A stretch of 64,000 bases of DNA from Micromonospora sp. WMMD1102. Its GTDB lineage: Bacteria; Actinomycetota; Actinomycetes; Mycobacteriales; Micromonosporaceae. The notes beneath the pieces are model-generated. The model made no database searches. It had not been told where the DNA came from and saw only the letters and a program-made list of their open reading frames with translations. Position numbers and translations under genes: made by a program. Numbering within the stretch: position 1 is the stretch's first letter; every line of letters begins with the position of its first letter. Below are positions 7,931 through 16,032 of the stretch, one piece after another. The stretch spans positions 2,108,001 through 2,172,000 of the forward strand of contig NZ_JARUBN010000001.1 of the NCBI RefSeq assembly GCF_029626265.1, read 5' to 3'.

Positions 7931-9427
7931 ATGAACGCGATCCGCGGGGACCGGAAGACTTTCTTCCAGGTGTTGGGCAACACGCTGCTGGTGTCGGTGG
8001 TCAACTACACCGTCTGGTTCGCGATCACCTTCTATGTCTACCTGGAGACCCGCTCGGTCTTCGCCACCGGCCTGATCTCCGGGATCTTCCTGGTGCTGAC
8101 CGCGCTGACCGGCATCTGGTTCGGCAGCCTGGTCGACCACCACCGGAAGAAGACGGTGATGCAGGCGTCGGCGCTGGTCTCGCTCGCGCTCTACGCGGTG
8201 GCCCTGGCCGTCTACCAACTCGCCCCGCGCCGGTCGTTCGCCGACCCGACGAGCGTGCCACTGTGGACGCTCGTCGTGCTGGTGATGGTCGGGGTCATCG
8301 CCGGGAACATCAGGACCATCGCGCTGCCGACCCTGGTCACCGCCTTGATCGAGGAGGAGACCAGGGACCGGGCCAACGGCCTGGTCGGCAGCACCACCGG
8401 GGTGAGCTTCCTGGTGACGTCGGTGATCAGCGGGGTGCTGGTGGCGGCCGGCGGGATGCTCTGGGTGCTGGTCCTGGCCCTCGTCGTGGTCGCCCTCGCC
8501 GTGCTGCACCTGGCGGCCGTCCCGCTGCCGGACCGGCCGGCCGCCCCGGCCCCGGCCGCCGAGCCTCCGGTCCCCGGCGAGCCGCTGGTCAGCACGGTGC
8601 AGCCGGTCTCCGGCGAGCCGGTGGCCACGGCCACGGCGTCGGGAGCCGGCGAGCCGGCGGCCACGGCCGAGCCGGCGGGCGCGTCGAAGCGGCGGGTGGA
8701 CCTGCGCGGCACCATCCGGGTGGTCGGCGAGGTGCCGGGGTTGACCGCGCTGATCCTCTTCTCGGCGTTCAACAACTTCCTGGGTGGCGTCTTCATGGCG
8801 CTCATGGACGCGTACGGGCTGTCGTTGGTCTCGGTGCAGACCTGGGGCCTGCTCTGGGGGCTGCTGAGTACGGGCTTCATCGTCGGCGGGCTGCTCATCG
8901 CCCGTACCGGCCTGAGCAGCAACCCGGTCCGGCTGCTGCTGCTGGTCAACGTGCTGCTCTGGACTGTCACCACGCTCTTCACGCTGCACTCGTCGATTAT
9001 TCTGCTCACCGTCGGGTTGTACCTCTACATGCTGGCCGTGCCCTACGCCGAGGCAGCCGAGCAGACGATCCTGCAGAAGGTGGTGCCGTACGAGCGGCAG
9101 GGTCGGGTCTTCGGCTTCGCGCAGAGCGTCGAGCAGGCGGCCTCGCCCCTGACGGCGTTCCTGATCTCGCCGATCGCCCAGTTCGTCTTCATCCCGTTCA
9201 TGACGGACGGGGCGGGTGCCCGGACGATCGGCGGCTGGTTCGGCACCGGAGCCGACCGTGGCCTCGCCCTGGTGTTCGTGCTGACCGGAATCGTCGGGTT
9301 GGTCGCGACGGGGCTGGCGCTGCGCAGTCGCCCGTACCGGCGGCTGAGCCGGCGCTTCATGACAGGTCCGGCGGGCGGTACGGGTTCGGACCGGCCGGAA
9401 CTGAGCCCGTCCGGAGCCACCCCGTAA
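7931..9427 (+). CDS. Major facilitator superfamily transporter
   Basis: 498 residues, with about 12 hydrophobic segments in two halves. The loop 'GSLVDHHRKKTVM' (about residues 70-85) is the MFS motif A region (G-x-x-x-D-x-x-x-R/K). The halves are joined by a long Pro/Ala/Glu-rich cytoplasmic loop (about residues 200-265) that is longer than usual. The 'EAAEQTILQKVVPYERQGRVFG' type segment is typical of drug-efflux-like MFS proteins. Start at ATG 7931 is supported by a leaderless -10. Substrate is not predictable; multidrug or metabolite export is the default guess. Confidence 0.85.
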   Translation: MNAIRGDRKTFFQVLGNTLLVSVVNYTVWFAITFYVYLETRSVFATGLISGIFLVLTALTGIWFGSLVDHHRKKTVMQASALVSLALYAVALAVYQLAPRRSFADPTSVPLWTLVVLVMVGVIAGNIRTIALPTLVTALIEEETRDRANGLVGSTTGVSFLVTSVISGVLVAAGGMLWVLVLALVVVALAVLHLAAVPLPDRPAAPAPAAEPPVPGEPLVSTVQPVSGEPVATATASGAGEPAATAEPAGASKRRVDLRGTIRVVGEVPGLTALILFSAFNNFLGGVFMALMDAYGLSLVSVQTWGLLWGLLSTGFIVGGLLIARTGLSSNPVRLLLLVNVLLWTVTTLFTLHSSIILLTVGLYLYMLAVPYAEAAEQTILQKVVPYERQGRVFGFAQSVEQAASPLTAFLISPIAQFVFIPFMTDGAGARTIGGWFGTGADRGLALVFVLTGIVGLVATGLALRSRPYRRLSRRFMTGPAGGTGSDRPELSPSGATP

Positions 9428-9449
9428 CGTCCTGCGACAAGTCCAGGGA

Positions 9450-11018
9450 TCAGCCCGACCGTTCGGCGAGGACCCGGTCGAGCAGGTTGCGGGTCGCCTG
9501 TCGCAGCCGGGGGTCGACGAAACCCTCGGCGTACAGCCCGGCGGTCCAGCCGAGCGAGCCGGCGGCGAAGACCCAGGCCCCGGAGGAAGCCCGGTAGAGT
9601 GTCGTCTGCTGGTGGTGGGTCTGCCCGAGCCGCCGGAAGGGTGAGTGGGCGAGCACGGTGTGCGTCTCGGCCCGGGGCCGGGTCGCCTTCGACATCACCT
9701 GGTCGGCCTCACCCGCGACGATCCCCGGGATCTGGTCGCCGTCGCGCAGGCCCGTGCCGGACCAGAACCAGTGCGCGGTGTCGCGTACGACGAGCGGGGC
9801 CCGCCCGTCGATCATGCTCACGTACTGCGCCCCGATCAGCTCCTGCTCCGGACTGCCGGCGAGCCGCCACTGCGTGGTCAGCGGCACCGGCCCGCCCCGG
9901 CGGGTCTTCTGCTTGGCACAGTCGACCAGGCGCTCGTCGTGCCGGCCGTCCGGTGTGCCGTACCGGATCCGCCAGTAGCAGTTGTTGGCGCCCAGGAAGA
10001 CCAGACTCGTCCCGCCGTTGCGGGCCCGTGCCACCGCCGCCCGCATCTCGACGGTCCAGTACTCGTCGTGACCGCAGAAGACGACCGCGCGGTACCGTCG
10101 GGGATCGACCCGTCCGGTGTCCAGGTCCTCGCTGCTGGCATAGGTCAGGTCGGCACCGGTACTCTCCACCCACTGGGTGAACCCGATGTCGTGCTCGGCT
10201 CCGGTCGGGATCCCGGTCCCCTGGTAGGGCCGGTCGTGGCTGACCGCCCGCGCCCGCTCTCCGGGCACCCGCCGCCGCGCGCCGTCGAAGCCGTAGTAGA
10301 GACTCGCCCCGAGGTGACCGTCCGCCGGCCACATGTTGTACGCCTGGTAGGTGCTCGTCGGCACGACCACCAGACCGGCGGCCGGGCGCCGCGGGTCGCG
10401 TACCACGAACGGGACGAACCGGGACCAGCCGGCGGCATTGGTCAACAGCGCCAGGTGGTAGCCGCTGACCCAGTCCCGGCCGACCGACAACCGCCAGCCG
10501 ACGTCCCAACCGCACCGCACCGTCCCGCGCTCTGCCGACACCGTCGGGACGTCCTGGGCGCGACCGGCCAGCCAGGGACTCGCCGCCACCAGCCGGGCAC
10601 CGGAGCCGCCGTAGTGCCCGAGCCGGAAGACCTGGATCCGGTACCGCTGCGCGGGCGCGACCGACACGTGGAAGTCCAGGGTCCCGCCCACCTGCACGCT
10701 GGTCGCGGAGGCGTAACCGGAGATCTGCCCCAGCTTGTCGTCCCCGAACCGGTACCGCTCGACGCCGAAGCCGGCGCTGCCCGCCCGCGCGTTCTCCCGG
10801 GCCACCGCCGAGGACCCCGACCCGATCCGCCCGACGGCCGGCGGCGTGCCGCGCTGCCACTCGTCCCCCGGGTAGTACGGATCCCGCACCACGTCGTCAC
10901 GCCCGCGTCCGGAGCCTGCCAGGGACACCCCGGCCACACCGGTCACCGCAAGCGCCCCGCCGGCTCCGAGCACGCGCAACGTCGTGCGCCGGGACCAGCG
11001 ACCCGATCGAGCAGACAC
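9450..11018 (-). CDS. Tat-exported N,N-dimethylformamidase beta-subunit-like protein
   Basis: 522 residues from GTG 11018, preceded by a strong AGGAGGAG. Residues 10-11 are twin arginines followed by TTLRVLG and a hydrophobic stretch, a Tat signal. The mature part resembles the large C-terminal domain of N,N-dimethylformamidase beta subunits: 'STYQAYN-WPADG', 'DLTYASSEDLD', 'VFCGHDEYWTVEMR', 'FLGANNCYWRIR'. The metal or catalytic residues of the real enzyme were not checked. In actinomycetes this family is usually a secreted protein of unknown function. It converges with the MFS gene (22 bp gap). Its promoter region carries nested inverted repeats. Confidence 0.8.
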   Translation of the reverse strand: MSARSGRWSRRTTLRVLGAGGALAVTGVAGVSLAGSGRGRDDVVRDPYYPGDEWQRGTPPAVGRIGSGSSAVARENARAGSAGFGVERYRFGDDKLGQISGYASATSVQVGGTLDFHVSVAPAQRYRIQVFRLGHYGGSGARLVAASPWLAGRAQDVPTVSAERGTVRCGWDVGWRLSVGRDWVSGYHLALLTNAAGWSRFVPFVVRDPRRPAAGLVVVPTSTYQAYNMWPADGHLGASLYYGFDGARRRVPGERARAVSHDRPYQGTGIPTGAEHDIGFTQWVESTGADLTYASSEDLDTGRVDPRRYRAVVFCGHDEYWTVEMRAAVARARNGGTSLVFLGANNCYWRIRYGTPDGRHDERLVDCAKQKTRRGGPVPLTTQWRLAGSPEQELIGAQYVSMIDGRAPLVVRDTAHWFWSGTGLRDGDQIPGIVAGEADQVMSKATRPRAETHTVLAHSPFRRLGQTHHQQTTLYRASSGAWVFAAGSLGWTAGLYAEGFVDPRLRQATRNLLDRVLAERSG

Positions 11019-11036
11019 GTCATCTCCTCCTGTTCC

Positions 11037-11060
11037 GGACAGCAACTGTCCACAAAGGAC
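11037..11060. promoter_or_regulatory. Nested inverted repeats upstream of the dimethylformamidase-like gene
   Basis: GGACAG-CAA-CTGTCC (11037-11051) is a perfect dyad; it overlaps a second dyad GTCC-ACAAA-GGAC (11048-11060), followed by AT-rich ATAAATTTGACAG. The AT-rich patch is rare in this window and probably marks the promoter, with the dyads as repressor sites between it and the start codon at 11018. Confidence 0.45.
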
Positions 11061-11257
11061 ATAAATTTGACAGCGCCGCCCGTAGGGGCGGAACGGACAG
11101 CGGCTGGCCGGGCCCTTCACCGGGGCCACCGGCGGGCCGCGCCCGAGCGGCAGCTACCGCCCGCTCGTGAGGCGGCTACAGCCCGCCCTCGTGAGCGGCG
11201 TTGTCGGTCGGTTCGGTCGGTCCCGTGCCGGGACCAGCCGTGAAAACGCGGCTCGGG

Positions 11258-12256
11258 TTACCGCACCGGCGATACTCCGCAGGTGGACGCCGGGCCGGTG
11301 CCACCCGTCGAGTCCGCCTGCTCGACGACGCGATCACCCGTCACGTCGTCAAACTCGCCGCCGACGACCCGGGCCCGCTCGGTCGGCCGCGTACCGGCCG
11401 CGAACGACAGCAGGTCCGCCGCGTCCAGGTCGAGCGAGGACGACGACTCGACCCGCAGGGTGCGGTCGTCGCCGAGGTCGACGAGGACGACCGTCGACCT
11501 CGGCGTCACGTCGAGTCGGCCCGGCCGGCCACCCACCCGCACGGGCTTGCCGTCCGGGAGACCGGAAGCCTGGTCGACGAGCGGAGCCAGGGCCGTCTCC
11601 ACCAGCATCACGACGAGTCGTCCGGCAGCGCTCGGGCCCGGCGGTCCATCCGGGCGGCAGAAGAAGACCCGGTCCCGAGCCATGCTCTCCAGCATCAGAC
11701 CGGCAGGCACCACGTCGAAGGTGAACGGCGGTCTCACCGGCATCACCCCGGGGACGAGGCCCGCGGCGTACGCGGTCAGCATGCGGACCGTCAGGTGCGG
11801 GTCGGAATGCAACCGCACCCAACGGTCCGCGGACTCCTGCCAGCTGAGCACGTGGTCGGTCGGGCCCAGCTCCAGGGACGCCGGGTGCCCGCGTACCAGG
11901 AGGCTGGACGAGTACATCGCGCCGCTCGACGCCGACGGGGACGGCCGTCCCGCCGTGACCGAGACAGTGAGCCAACGGTCCTGGCCGCCGGAGTACCGGA
12001 GGACGGGCACCCCGGCGGAGACCTCCGCGACCGGCTCGCCGTAGCCGGACAGGGACACGGTGGGCACGAACGGAAACGGCGGCGGTGCCAGCGGTGCGGT
12101 GCCGACCGCCTCCGGGCCCGACGGCGGCGACCCGGTGCCCAGCAGACCGTCCACGGCCGGAACCGCCAGCAGGAGCGCCAGCGCGGCCACCCCGCCGGTC
12201 ACCGCCTGGGCCCGGCGCCGCCGCTGCCGGGCGCGCCGGCGCGCCCGGCGCACCAT
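11258..12256 (-). CDS. Membrane-anchored protein of unknown function, possibly 5'-truncated
   Basis: 332 residues from ATG 12256. An Arg-rich start is followed by one transmembrane segment (about residues 16-36) and a large external domain without a family I recognise. The only in-frame start is this ATG, but a coherent reading frame runs further up to the ProA-like stop at 12340 and there looks like the N-terminal 'LTERAPELATG-EMVRRARRR' segment of membrane proteins paired with ECF sigma factors. No start codon precedes that segment, so the 5' end was probably lost. A sigma partner is not adjacent. Confidence 0.6.
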   Translation of the reverse strand: MVRRARRRARQRRRRAQAVTGGVAALALLLAVPAVDGLLGTGSPPSGPEAVGTAPLAPPPFPFVPTVSLSGYGEPVAEVSAGVPVLRYSGGQDRWLTVSVTAGRPSPSASSGAMYSSSLLVRGHPASLELGPTDHVLSWQESADRWVRLHSDPHLTVRMLTAYAAGLVPGVMPVRPPFTFDVVPAGLMLESMARDRVFFCRPDGPPGPSAAGRLVVMLVETALAPLVDQASGLPDGKPVRVGGRPGRLDVTPRSTVVLVDLGDDRTLRVESSSSLDLDAADLLSFAAGTRPTERARVVGGEFDDVTGDRVVEQADSTGGTGPASTCGVSPVR

Positions 12257-12339
12257 CTCGGCCCCGGTGGCGAGTTCGGGGGCGCGCTCGGTGAGCGTCG
12301 CCAGGACGACGAACCGGCCCGGTCGCGCGCCGCAGCGGG

Positions 12340-13638
12340 TCAGCCCCGGGCGCCGCCGGGCGCGTCGGCCGGGACGACGACGTACTGCCGCAGGTAGAGG
12401 TCCTGGAAGGTGACCGGGCCGCGCGGCCCCGGCACGTGGTCCACGTTGATCCCGGTCTCCGGTACGCCGTGCAGCTTGAAGCCGTCCAGCAGCCGGGTCG
12501 AGGCGTTCCAGAAGACGCCGGTGCCGATCGAGCTGGCGATGAACCGCTCGGCGGCGGCCGGATCCTCGGTCACGATCGTCGCGGCGAGTCCCGACGTCTC
12601 GGTGTTGGCGATCGTCACCGCCTCGGTCAGGTCGGCCACCTCGGCGATGGTCACGGTCGCCTCCCGGCCGTTGTCCAGCGCCCACTCGTAGCCGACCGGG
12701 TGGTCGTACGGCGGCAGCGAGGTGTGTACGCCCAACTCGGCCAGGGCCGCCTCGAAGCGGGGCAGCGCCTCCCCGGCGACGTTCCGGTGCACCAGCAGCA
12801 GGTTGACCCGGTTGCACACGCCCAGCCGGTCCAGGCCGGCGACCAGCAGTGCGGTGGCCCGGTCGAGGTCGGCGGCGGCGTCGACGTAGAACACCCCGCC
12901 GCCGTCGGCGTGTGCCAGGGTGCGGACGCCGTGCCGGGCCGCCTCGGCGCCCAGCGAGCGGGTGGCGTCACCACTGCCCCGGAGGATCACCAGCGGGATC
13001 AGGTCGGTCTGCCGGACCAGGGCGACCGCGCTGGCCCGGCTGGAGTCCGGCAGCAGTTGGATCGCGTCCGGGTCGAGCCCGACGTCGCGCAGTCCCGGCG
13101 CGATGACGTGCCGGTGCAGCGCCTCCGCCGAGGTGAGCGCGGCGGAGCCGGTCCGCAGTACGCCCGCGTTGCGGGACTTCACCAGCTGCGAGACCACGTC
13201 GACGGTCACGTTCGGCCGGGCCTCGAAGTTCGCTCCGATCACCCCGACCGGTCGGCGGCGCTCGGCCAGCCGCAGCCCGCCCGGCAGCGACCGCAGCGGC
13301 GTCTCCCGGGCCGGGAAGGGTGCCTCGGCGAGCAACCGGAGCTGGTCGGCCATGCCCTTGAGCCGGGCCGTGTCGAGCCGGAGCCGGTCCTGCAACGCCG
13401 AACTCATCCCGGCGGCACCGGCCGCCTCGACGTCCCGCTGGTTGGCCGTGAGGATCTCGCGCTCGGCGGCCACCAGGCGATCGGACATCGCCGTCAGCGC
13501 GGAGTCGATCACCGGGTCGGGTGCTTCGGCCAGACCCGCCGTCGCGGCGCGGGCCCGGCGGCCGCACTCGGCGACCAGGGCGTGCACGTGGTCGTCTGCT
13601 CCGCCCGGGGCTGCGTCGGTCGCCTCGATCGAACCCAT
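12340..13638 (-). CDS. Glutamate-5-semialdehyde dehydrogenase (ProA)-like protein
   Basis: 432 residues from ATG 13638 after GGAGG, close to the usual ProA length. 'RRPVGVIGANFEARPNVTVD' type phosphate/NADP region, 'LLPDSSRASAVALVRQ' and 'RGSGDATRSL' are recognisable, and the nucleophile cysteine is in GVCNRVN (near residue 255). ProA reduces gamma-glutamyl phosphate to glutamate semialdehyde for proline synthesis. The sequence departs from housekeeping ProA (HADGGGVFYVD, NVDHVPGPRGPVTFQDLYL near the end), and no proB or obg lies nearby. It may be a paralogue acting on another acyl phosphate; that is inference. Confidence 0.8.
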   Translation of the reverse strand: MGSIEATDAAPGGADDHVHALVAECGRRARAATAGLAEAPDPVIDSALTAMSDRLVAAEREILTANQRDVEAAGAAGMSSALQDRLRLDTARLKGMADQLRLLAEAPFPARETPLRSLPGGLRLAERRRPVGVIGANFEARPNVTVDVVSQLVKSRNAGVLRTGSAALTSAEALHRHVIAPGLRDVGLDPDAIQLLPDSSRASAVALVRQTDLIPLVILRGSGDATRSLGAEAARHGVRTLAHADGGGVFYVDAAADLDRATALLVAGLDRLGVCNRVNLLLVHRNVAGEALPRFEAALAELGVHTSLPPYDHPVGYEWALDNGREATVTIAEVADLTEAVTIANTETSGLAATIVTEDPAAAERFIASSIGTGVFWNASTRLLDGFKLHGVPETGINVDHVPGPRGPVTFQDLYLRQYVVVPADAPGGARG

Positions 13639-13858
13639 CTGCCGGCCTCCTTCGCCGTCCTGGCCCGCCATGTCCCGCCGCACAGCGGCGGCAGCCACCG
13701 AGTCTGACACGTTTGTTCAACGAGAGAGCAATAGTGTCCGCTATTCGGACCGCCCGCCGGCCAGCACCGCCCGCCGGCGAGGACCGGGAGGTGGCCAGCG
13801 CCGTCCGGAGCCGGACGGCCGGCCGAGGGTCTGCGGTCGAGCAAGATCGGCGTACGGA

Positions 13859-13864
13859 TAAGGT
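13859..13864 (+). promoter_or_regulatory. -10 hexamer TAAGGT of a leaderless promoter
   Basis: TAAGGT ends 7 nt before ATG 13872, which has no good ribosome site. This supports ATG 13872 over the longer upstream open frame. Confidence 0.4.
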
Positions 13865-13871
13865 CCCCGCC

Positions 13872-14708
13872 ATGTCGAAGAACCTGGTGCGGGTCGCCTT
13901 TCTCGACGCCGAAACCGGCGTCCAGATCGGCCGCAGTGAACTGCCCATCGAGCAGCTTCCGGGCAGCTTCCAGTCGGCGACCACCCTCGAACTGGCCGGC
14001 GACACCTGGTCGGTGGAGCGGGCCGAGCCGCCGACGGCGGCACAGTTCACCGCCACCGGCGTCCTCACGCTGACCCTGCGCCGGATCCAGACGGTCCCGC
14101 CCGGCGACATCCTGTACTCGCTGCCGACACTCTGCGCCGCCCTGCCGATGGTCGCCCCGGCCCCGGCCGGTGCCGACCGTCTCGAACTGCACGAGGACGA
14201 CTGGCGGCAGGTCGAACTGGTCAGCGCCGACCTCGTCGACGAGGTCCAGGCCGAACTCCGGGCGGTACGCCGCAGCTTCGAGCAGCATGCCCGGCGCGAC
14301 GAGCAGGGCCGGGTGTACGGCTTCCGGAACCTGCACGTCCGGAGCAACCCGGTCAACCCACTGTCCCGGCCGGTGTCTCGGAGCCGGCTGCTCGGCAGGT
14401 TGCCGGCGGGCGCCCGCAACCGGGGCGGGATCGGATTCCGTGGCCAGCGGGGGATCGTGCCCAGCTCGTTCGCGGTGAACGTCGGCCGGGTACTGCTGTA
14501 CGGCCTCACCGACGGCGACGCGCTCGCCGTACTGGCCGTGCGGACCGAACCGGGGGCGGCGGAGCCACAGCCAGAACTGGTGGCCGCGCTGGAGTCGGTG
14601 ATGCGCGAGGCTGACCTGTTGCTCGTCGACTGGTGCCGGGTCGCCCTGGTCGGACCGGCGTCGATCGACGACTACCTGGTCACCACCGGCGCCGTCGGCC
14701 GAGACTGA
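13872..14708 (+). CDS. Conserved hypothetical cytoplasmic protein
   Basis: 278 residues; no signal peptide, membrane segment or family motif that I recognise. The protein is acidic at the N terminus (DAETGVQIGRSELPIEQLP) and has a basic central part (about residues 150-195: HVRSNP, SRPVSRSRLLGRLPAGARNRGG). Two repeated alpha/beta-looking halves are possible. The open frame extends upstream, but codon quality drops and the leaderless -10 supports this start. Its last five codons lie inside the first unit of a 21-bp tandem repeat, so the repeat array has grown into the gene end. Confidence 0.65.
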   Translation: MSKNLVRVAFLDAETGVQIGRSELPIEQLPGSFQSATTLELAGDTWSVERAEPPTAAQFTATGVLTLTLRRIQTVPPGDILYSLPTLCAALPMVAPAPAGADRLELHEDDWRQVELVSADLVDEVQAELRAVRRSFEQHARRDEQGRVYGFRNLHVRSNPVNPLSRPVSRSRLLGRLPAGARNRGGIGFRGQRGIVPSSFAVNVGRVLLYGLTDGDALAVLAVRTEPGAAEPQPELVAALESVMREADLLLVDWCRVALVGPASIDDYLVTTGAVGRD

Positions 14709-14857
14709 CCTGCCGTCGGCCGAGACTGACCTGCCGTCGGCCGAGACTGACCTGCCGTCGGCCGAAGCTGATCCGACGTGGGCTGGACCTGTCCGGCGTG
14801 GGCCGAAACTGATCCGGCGTCGGCTGGACCCGATCCGTCTTCGGCCGGAGCCGACCC
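14691..14857. repeat. Tandem repeat, about eight units of 20-21 bp
   Basis: Three near-identical 21-bp units begin GCCGTCGGCCGAGACTGACC at 14691, 14712 and 14733; five decayed units follow at about 14754, 14775, 14795, 14816 and 14837, keeping G-CGT-GGC-G---CTGA-CC. The first unit overlaps the 3' end and stop codon of the preceding gene; the rest fills the gap before the sigma-factor promoter. Identity falls from left to right, as if new units are added at the left. Confidence 0.9.
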
Positions 14858-14913
14858 GGGCCGGCCGGCTGACCGGAAGTTCCTCCACCCGGCCCGTGCT
14901 GGACAGGGCTCCC

Positions 14914-14919
14914 TAGACT
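14914..14919 (+). promoter_or_regulatory. -10 hexamer TAGACT of a leaderless promoter
   Basis: TAGACT ends 6 nt before GTG 14926. The same hexamer and spacing precede ATG 36614, and a similar one precedes ATG 57371. Confidence 0.5.
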
Positions 14920-14925
14920 CGGCCC

Positions 14926-15474
14926 GTGCCCTCCGGCGTCACCGATCTCGACGGGCTGGCCCGGGCCGCCGCCGCAGGCGACCGGGACGCCCTGGACCGC
15001 CTGCTGGTCGCGGTACGCCCCGACGTACTGCGGATGTCCGCACGTTTCCTGCCCAACCGGGAGGACGCCGAGGAGGCCTGCCAGGACACCCTGCTGGCGG
15101 TGGCCCGGGGGATCACCGGATTCGACGGACGGTCCGCCTTCCGGACCTGGCTGCACCGGGTCGCGGCCAACCGGGCCCGGTCGACGTACGCGGCCCTGCG
15201 TCGGCGGTTCACCGCCGAGGGGCAGGGCGTGCCGTTGCCGGAAACCCCCGACCCGCGCCGGACCAGCGTGGTCGCCGGGACCCGGCTCGACCTGCTCGAC
15301 GCGCTGGAGGCGATCGGCCCCGAGTACGCCGAGCCGGTGGCGCTTCGGGACGTGCTCGGGCTGCCGTACCGGGAGATCTCGGTGCTGCTGGGGCTCGCCG
15401 AGGGCACCGTGAAGTCCCGGATCCACCAGGGGCGGCAGCGGCTGCGGGCCCGGCTCAGCGACGCACAGGTGTGA
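14926..15474 (+). CDS. ECF-type RNA polymerase sigma factor
   Basis: 182 residues. Region 2 is seen as 'DVLRMSARFLPNREDAEEACQDTLLAVARG' followed by 'FRTWLHRVAANRARS' (about residues 28-85), and region 4 as 'LPYREISVLLGLAEGTVKSRIHQGRQRLR' (about 145-178), a helix-turn-helix for the -35 element. There is no extra C-terminal domain. Four bases separate it from the lipoprotein gene, so both are co-transcribed and the lipoprotein may belong to its signal path. No classical zinc anti-sigma factor is next to it; the receptor-type kinase lies convergent just beyond. Confidence 0.92.
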   Translation: MPSGVTDLDGLARAAAAGDRDALDRLLVAVRPDVLRMSARFLPNREDAEEACQDTLLAVARGITGFDGRSAFRTWLHRVAANRARSTYAALRRRFTAEGQGVPLPETPDPRRTSVVAGTRLDLLDALEAIGPEYAEPVALRDVLGLPYREISVLLGLAEGTVKSRIHQGRQRLRARLSDAQV

Positions 15475-15478
15475 TCCG

Positions 15479-16021
15479 GTGCGACAGCCGGCCGCCAGCA
15501 CGCGTCGGCGCTGGCCCGTCGTCCCGGCGCTACTGGTCGGGACGATGTCGATGACCGGCTGCGGGTCGGCTCCGGTCGCCCCGCTGCCCGCGCAGTGGCC
15601 GACGCCCACCCCGGCCGGTAGTGCCAGCGCGAGTCCCACCAGCACCGCTGAACTGCCCCGACCGGCAGCCAGTACCCCGGCCGTCGTCGCCGCCACGCCG
15701 CCACCCACCCGCACCCGTACGCCGCCCCGGGCCACGCCGACCGTCGAACTCTCTCCGGCCTGCCTGCCGGCGGTCATCTTCACCGTGGACGGGTCGGACA
15801 GCGCGGCGCTGCCCAGGGCGCTCTGCCTGACGGTGGCCGCGATCCTGCGAGTCCAGAACGTCGGCCCCGGAACCGTCGCGGCGACGCCGACGGAGAAGGT
15901 CGCCCAGCACTACGAGGGCGGCGTGGTCGACTGCCGGATGTTGCGGCCGGGCACCGTCGAGGTGGAGATCGCGTTCGAGACGGGCGGCAGCCACACCATC
16001 ACTGTGCTGGTGGTCGAGTGA
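15479..16021 (+). CDS. Lipoprotein of unknown function, in operon with the ECF sigma factor
   Basis: 180 residues from GTG 15479. The lipobox SMTGC gives lipid attachment at C28. Residues about 35-90 are a Pro/Thr/Ser-rich linker crossing the cell wall; residues about 92-180 form a small domain with three Cys (SPACLPAV, RALCL, VDCRML) that could form a disulfide. No family recognised. Translation is probably coupled to the sigma gene. A sensing role outside the membrane is a reasonable guess only. Confidence 0.75.
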   Translation: MRQPAASTRRRWPVVPALLVGTMSMTGCGSAPVAPLPAQWPTPTPAGSASASPTSTAELPRPAASTPAVVAATPPPTRTRTPPRATPTVELSPACLPAVIFTVDGSDSAALPRALCLTVAAILRVQNVGPGTVAATPTEKVAQHYEGGVVDCRMLRPGTVEVEIAFETGGSHTITVLVVE

Positions 16022-16032
16022 GCCGCCCGGGC

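Noticed and set aside
14691..14857. Possible CRISPR array
   Set aside because: Units are contiguous without unique spacers and no cas genes are nearby.
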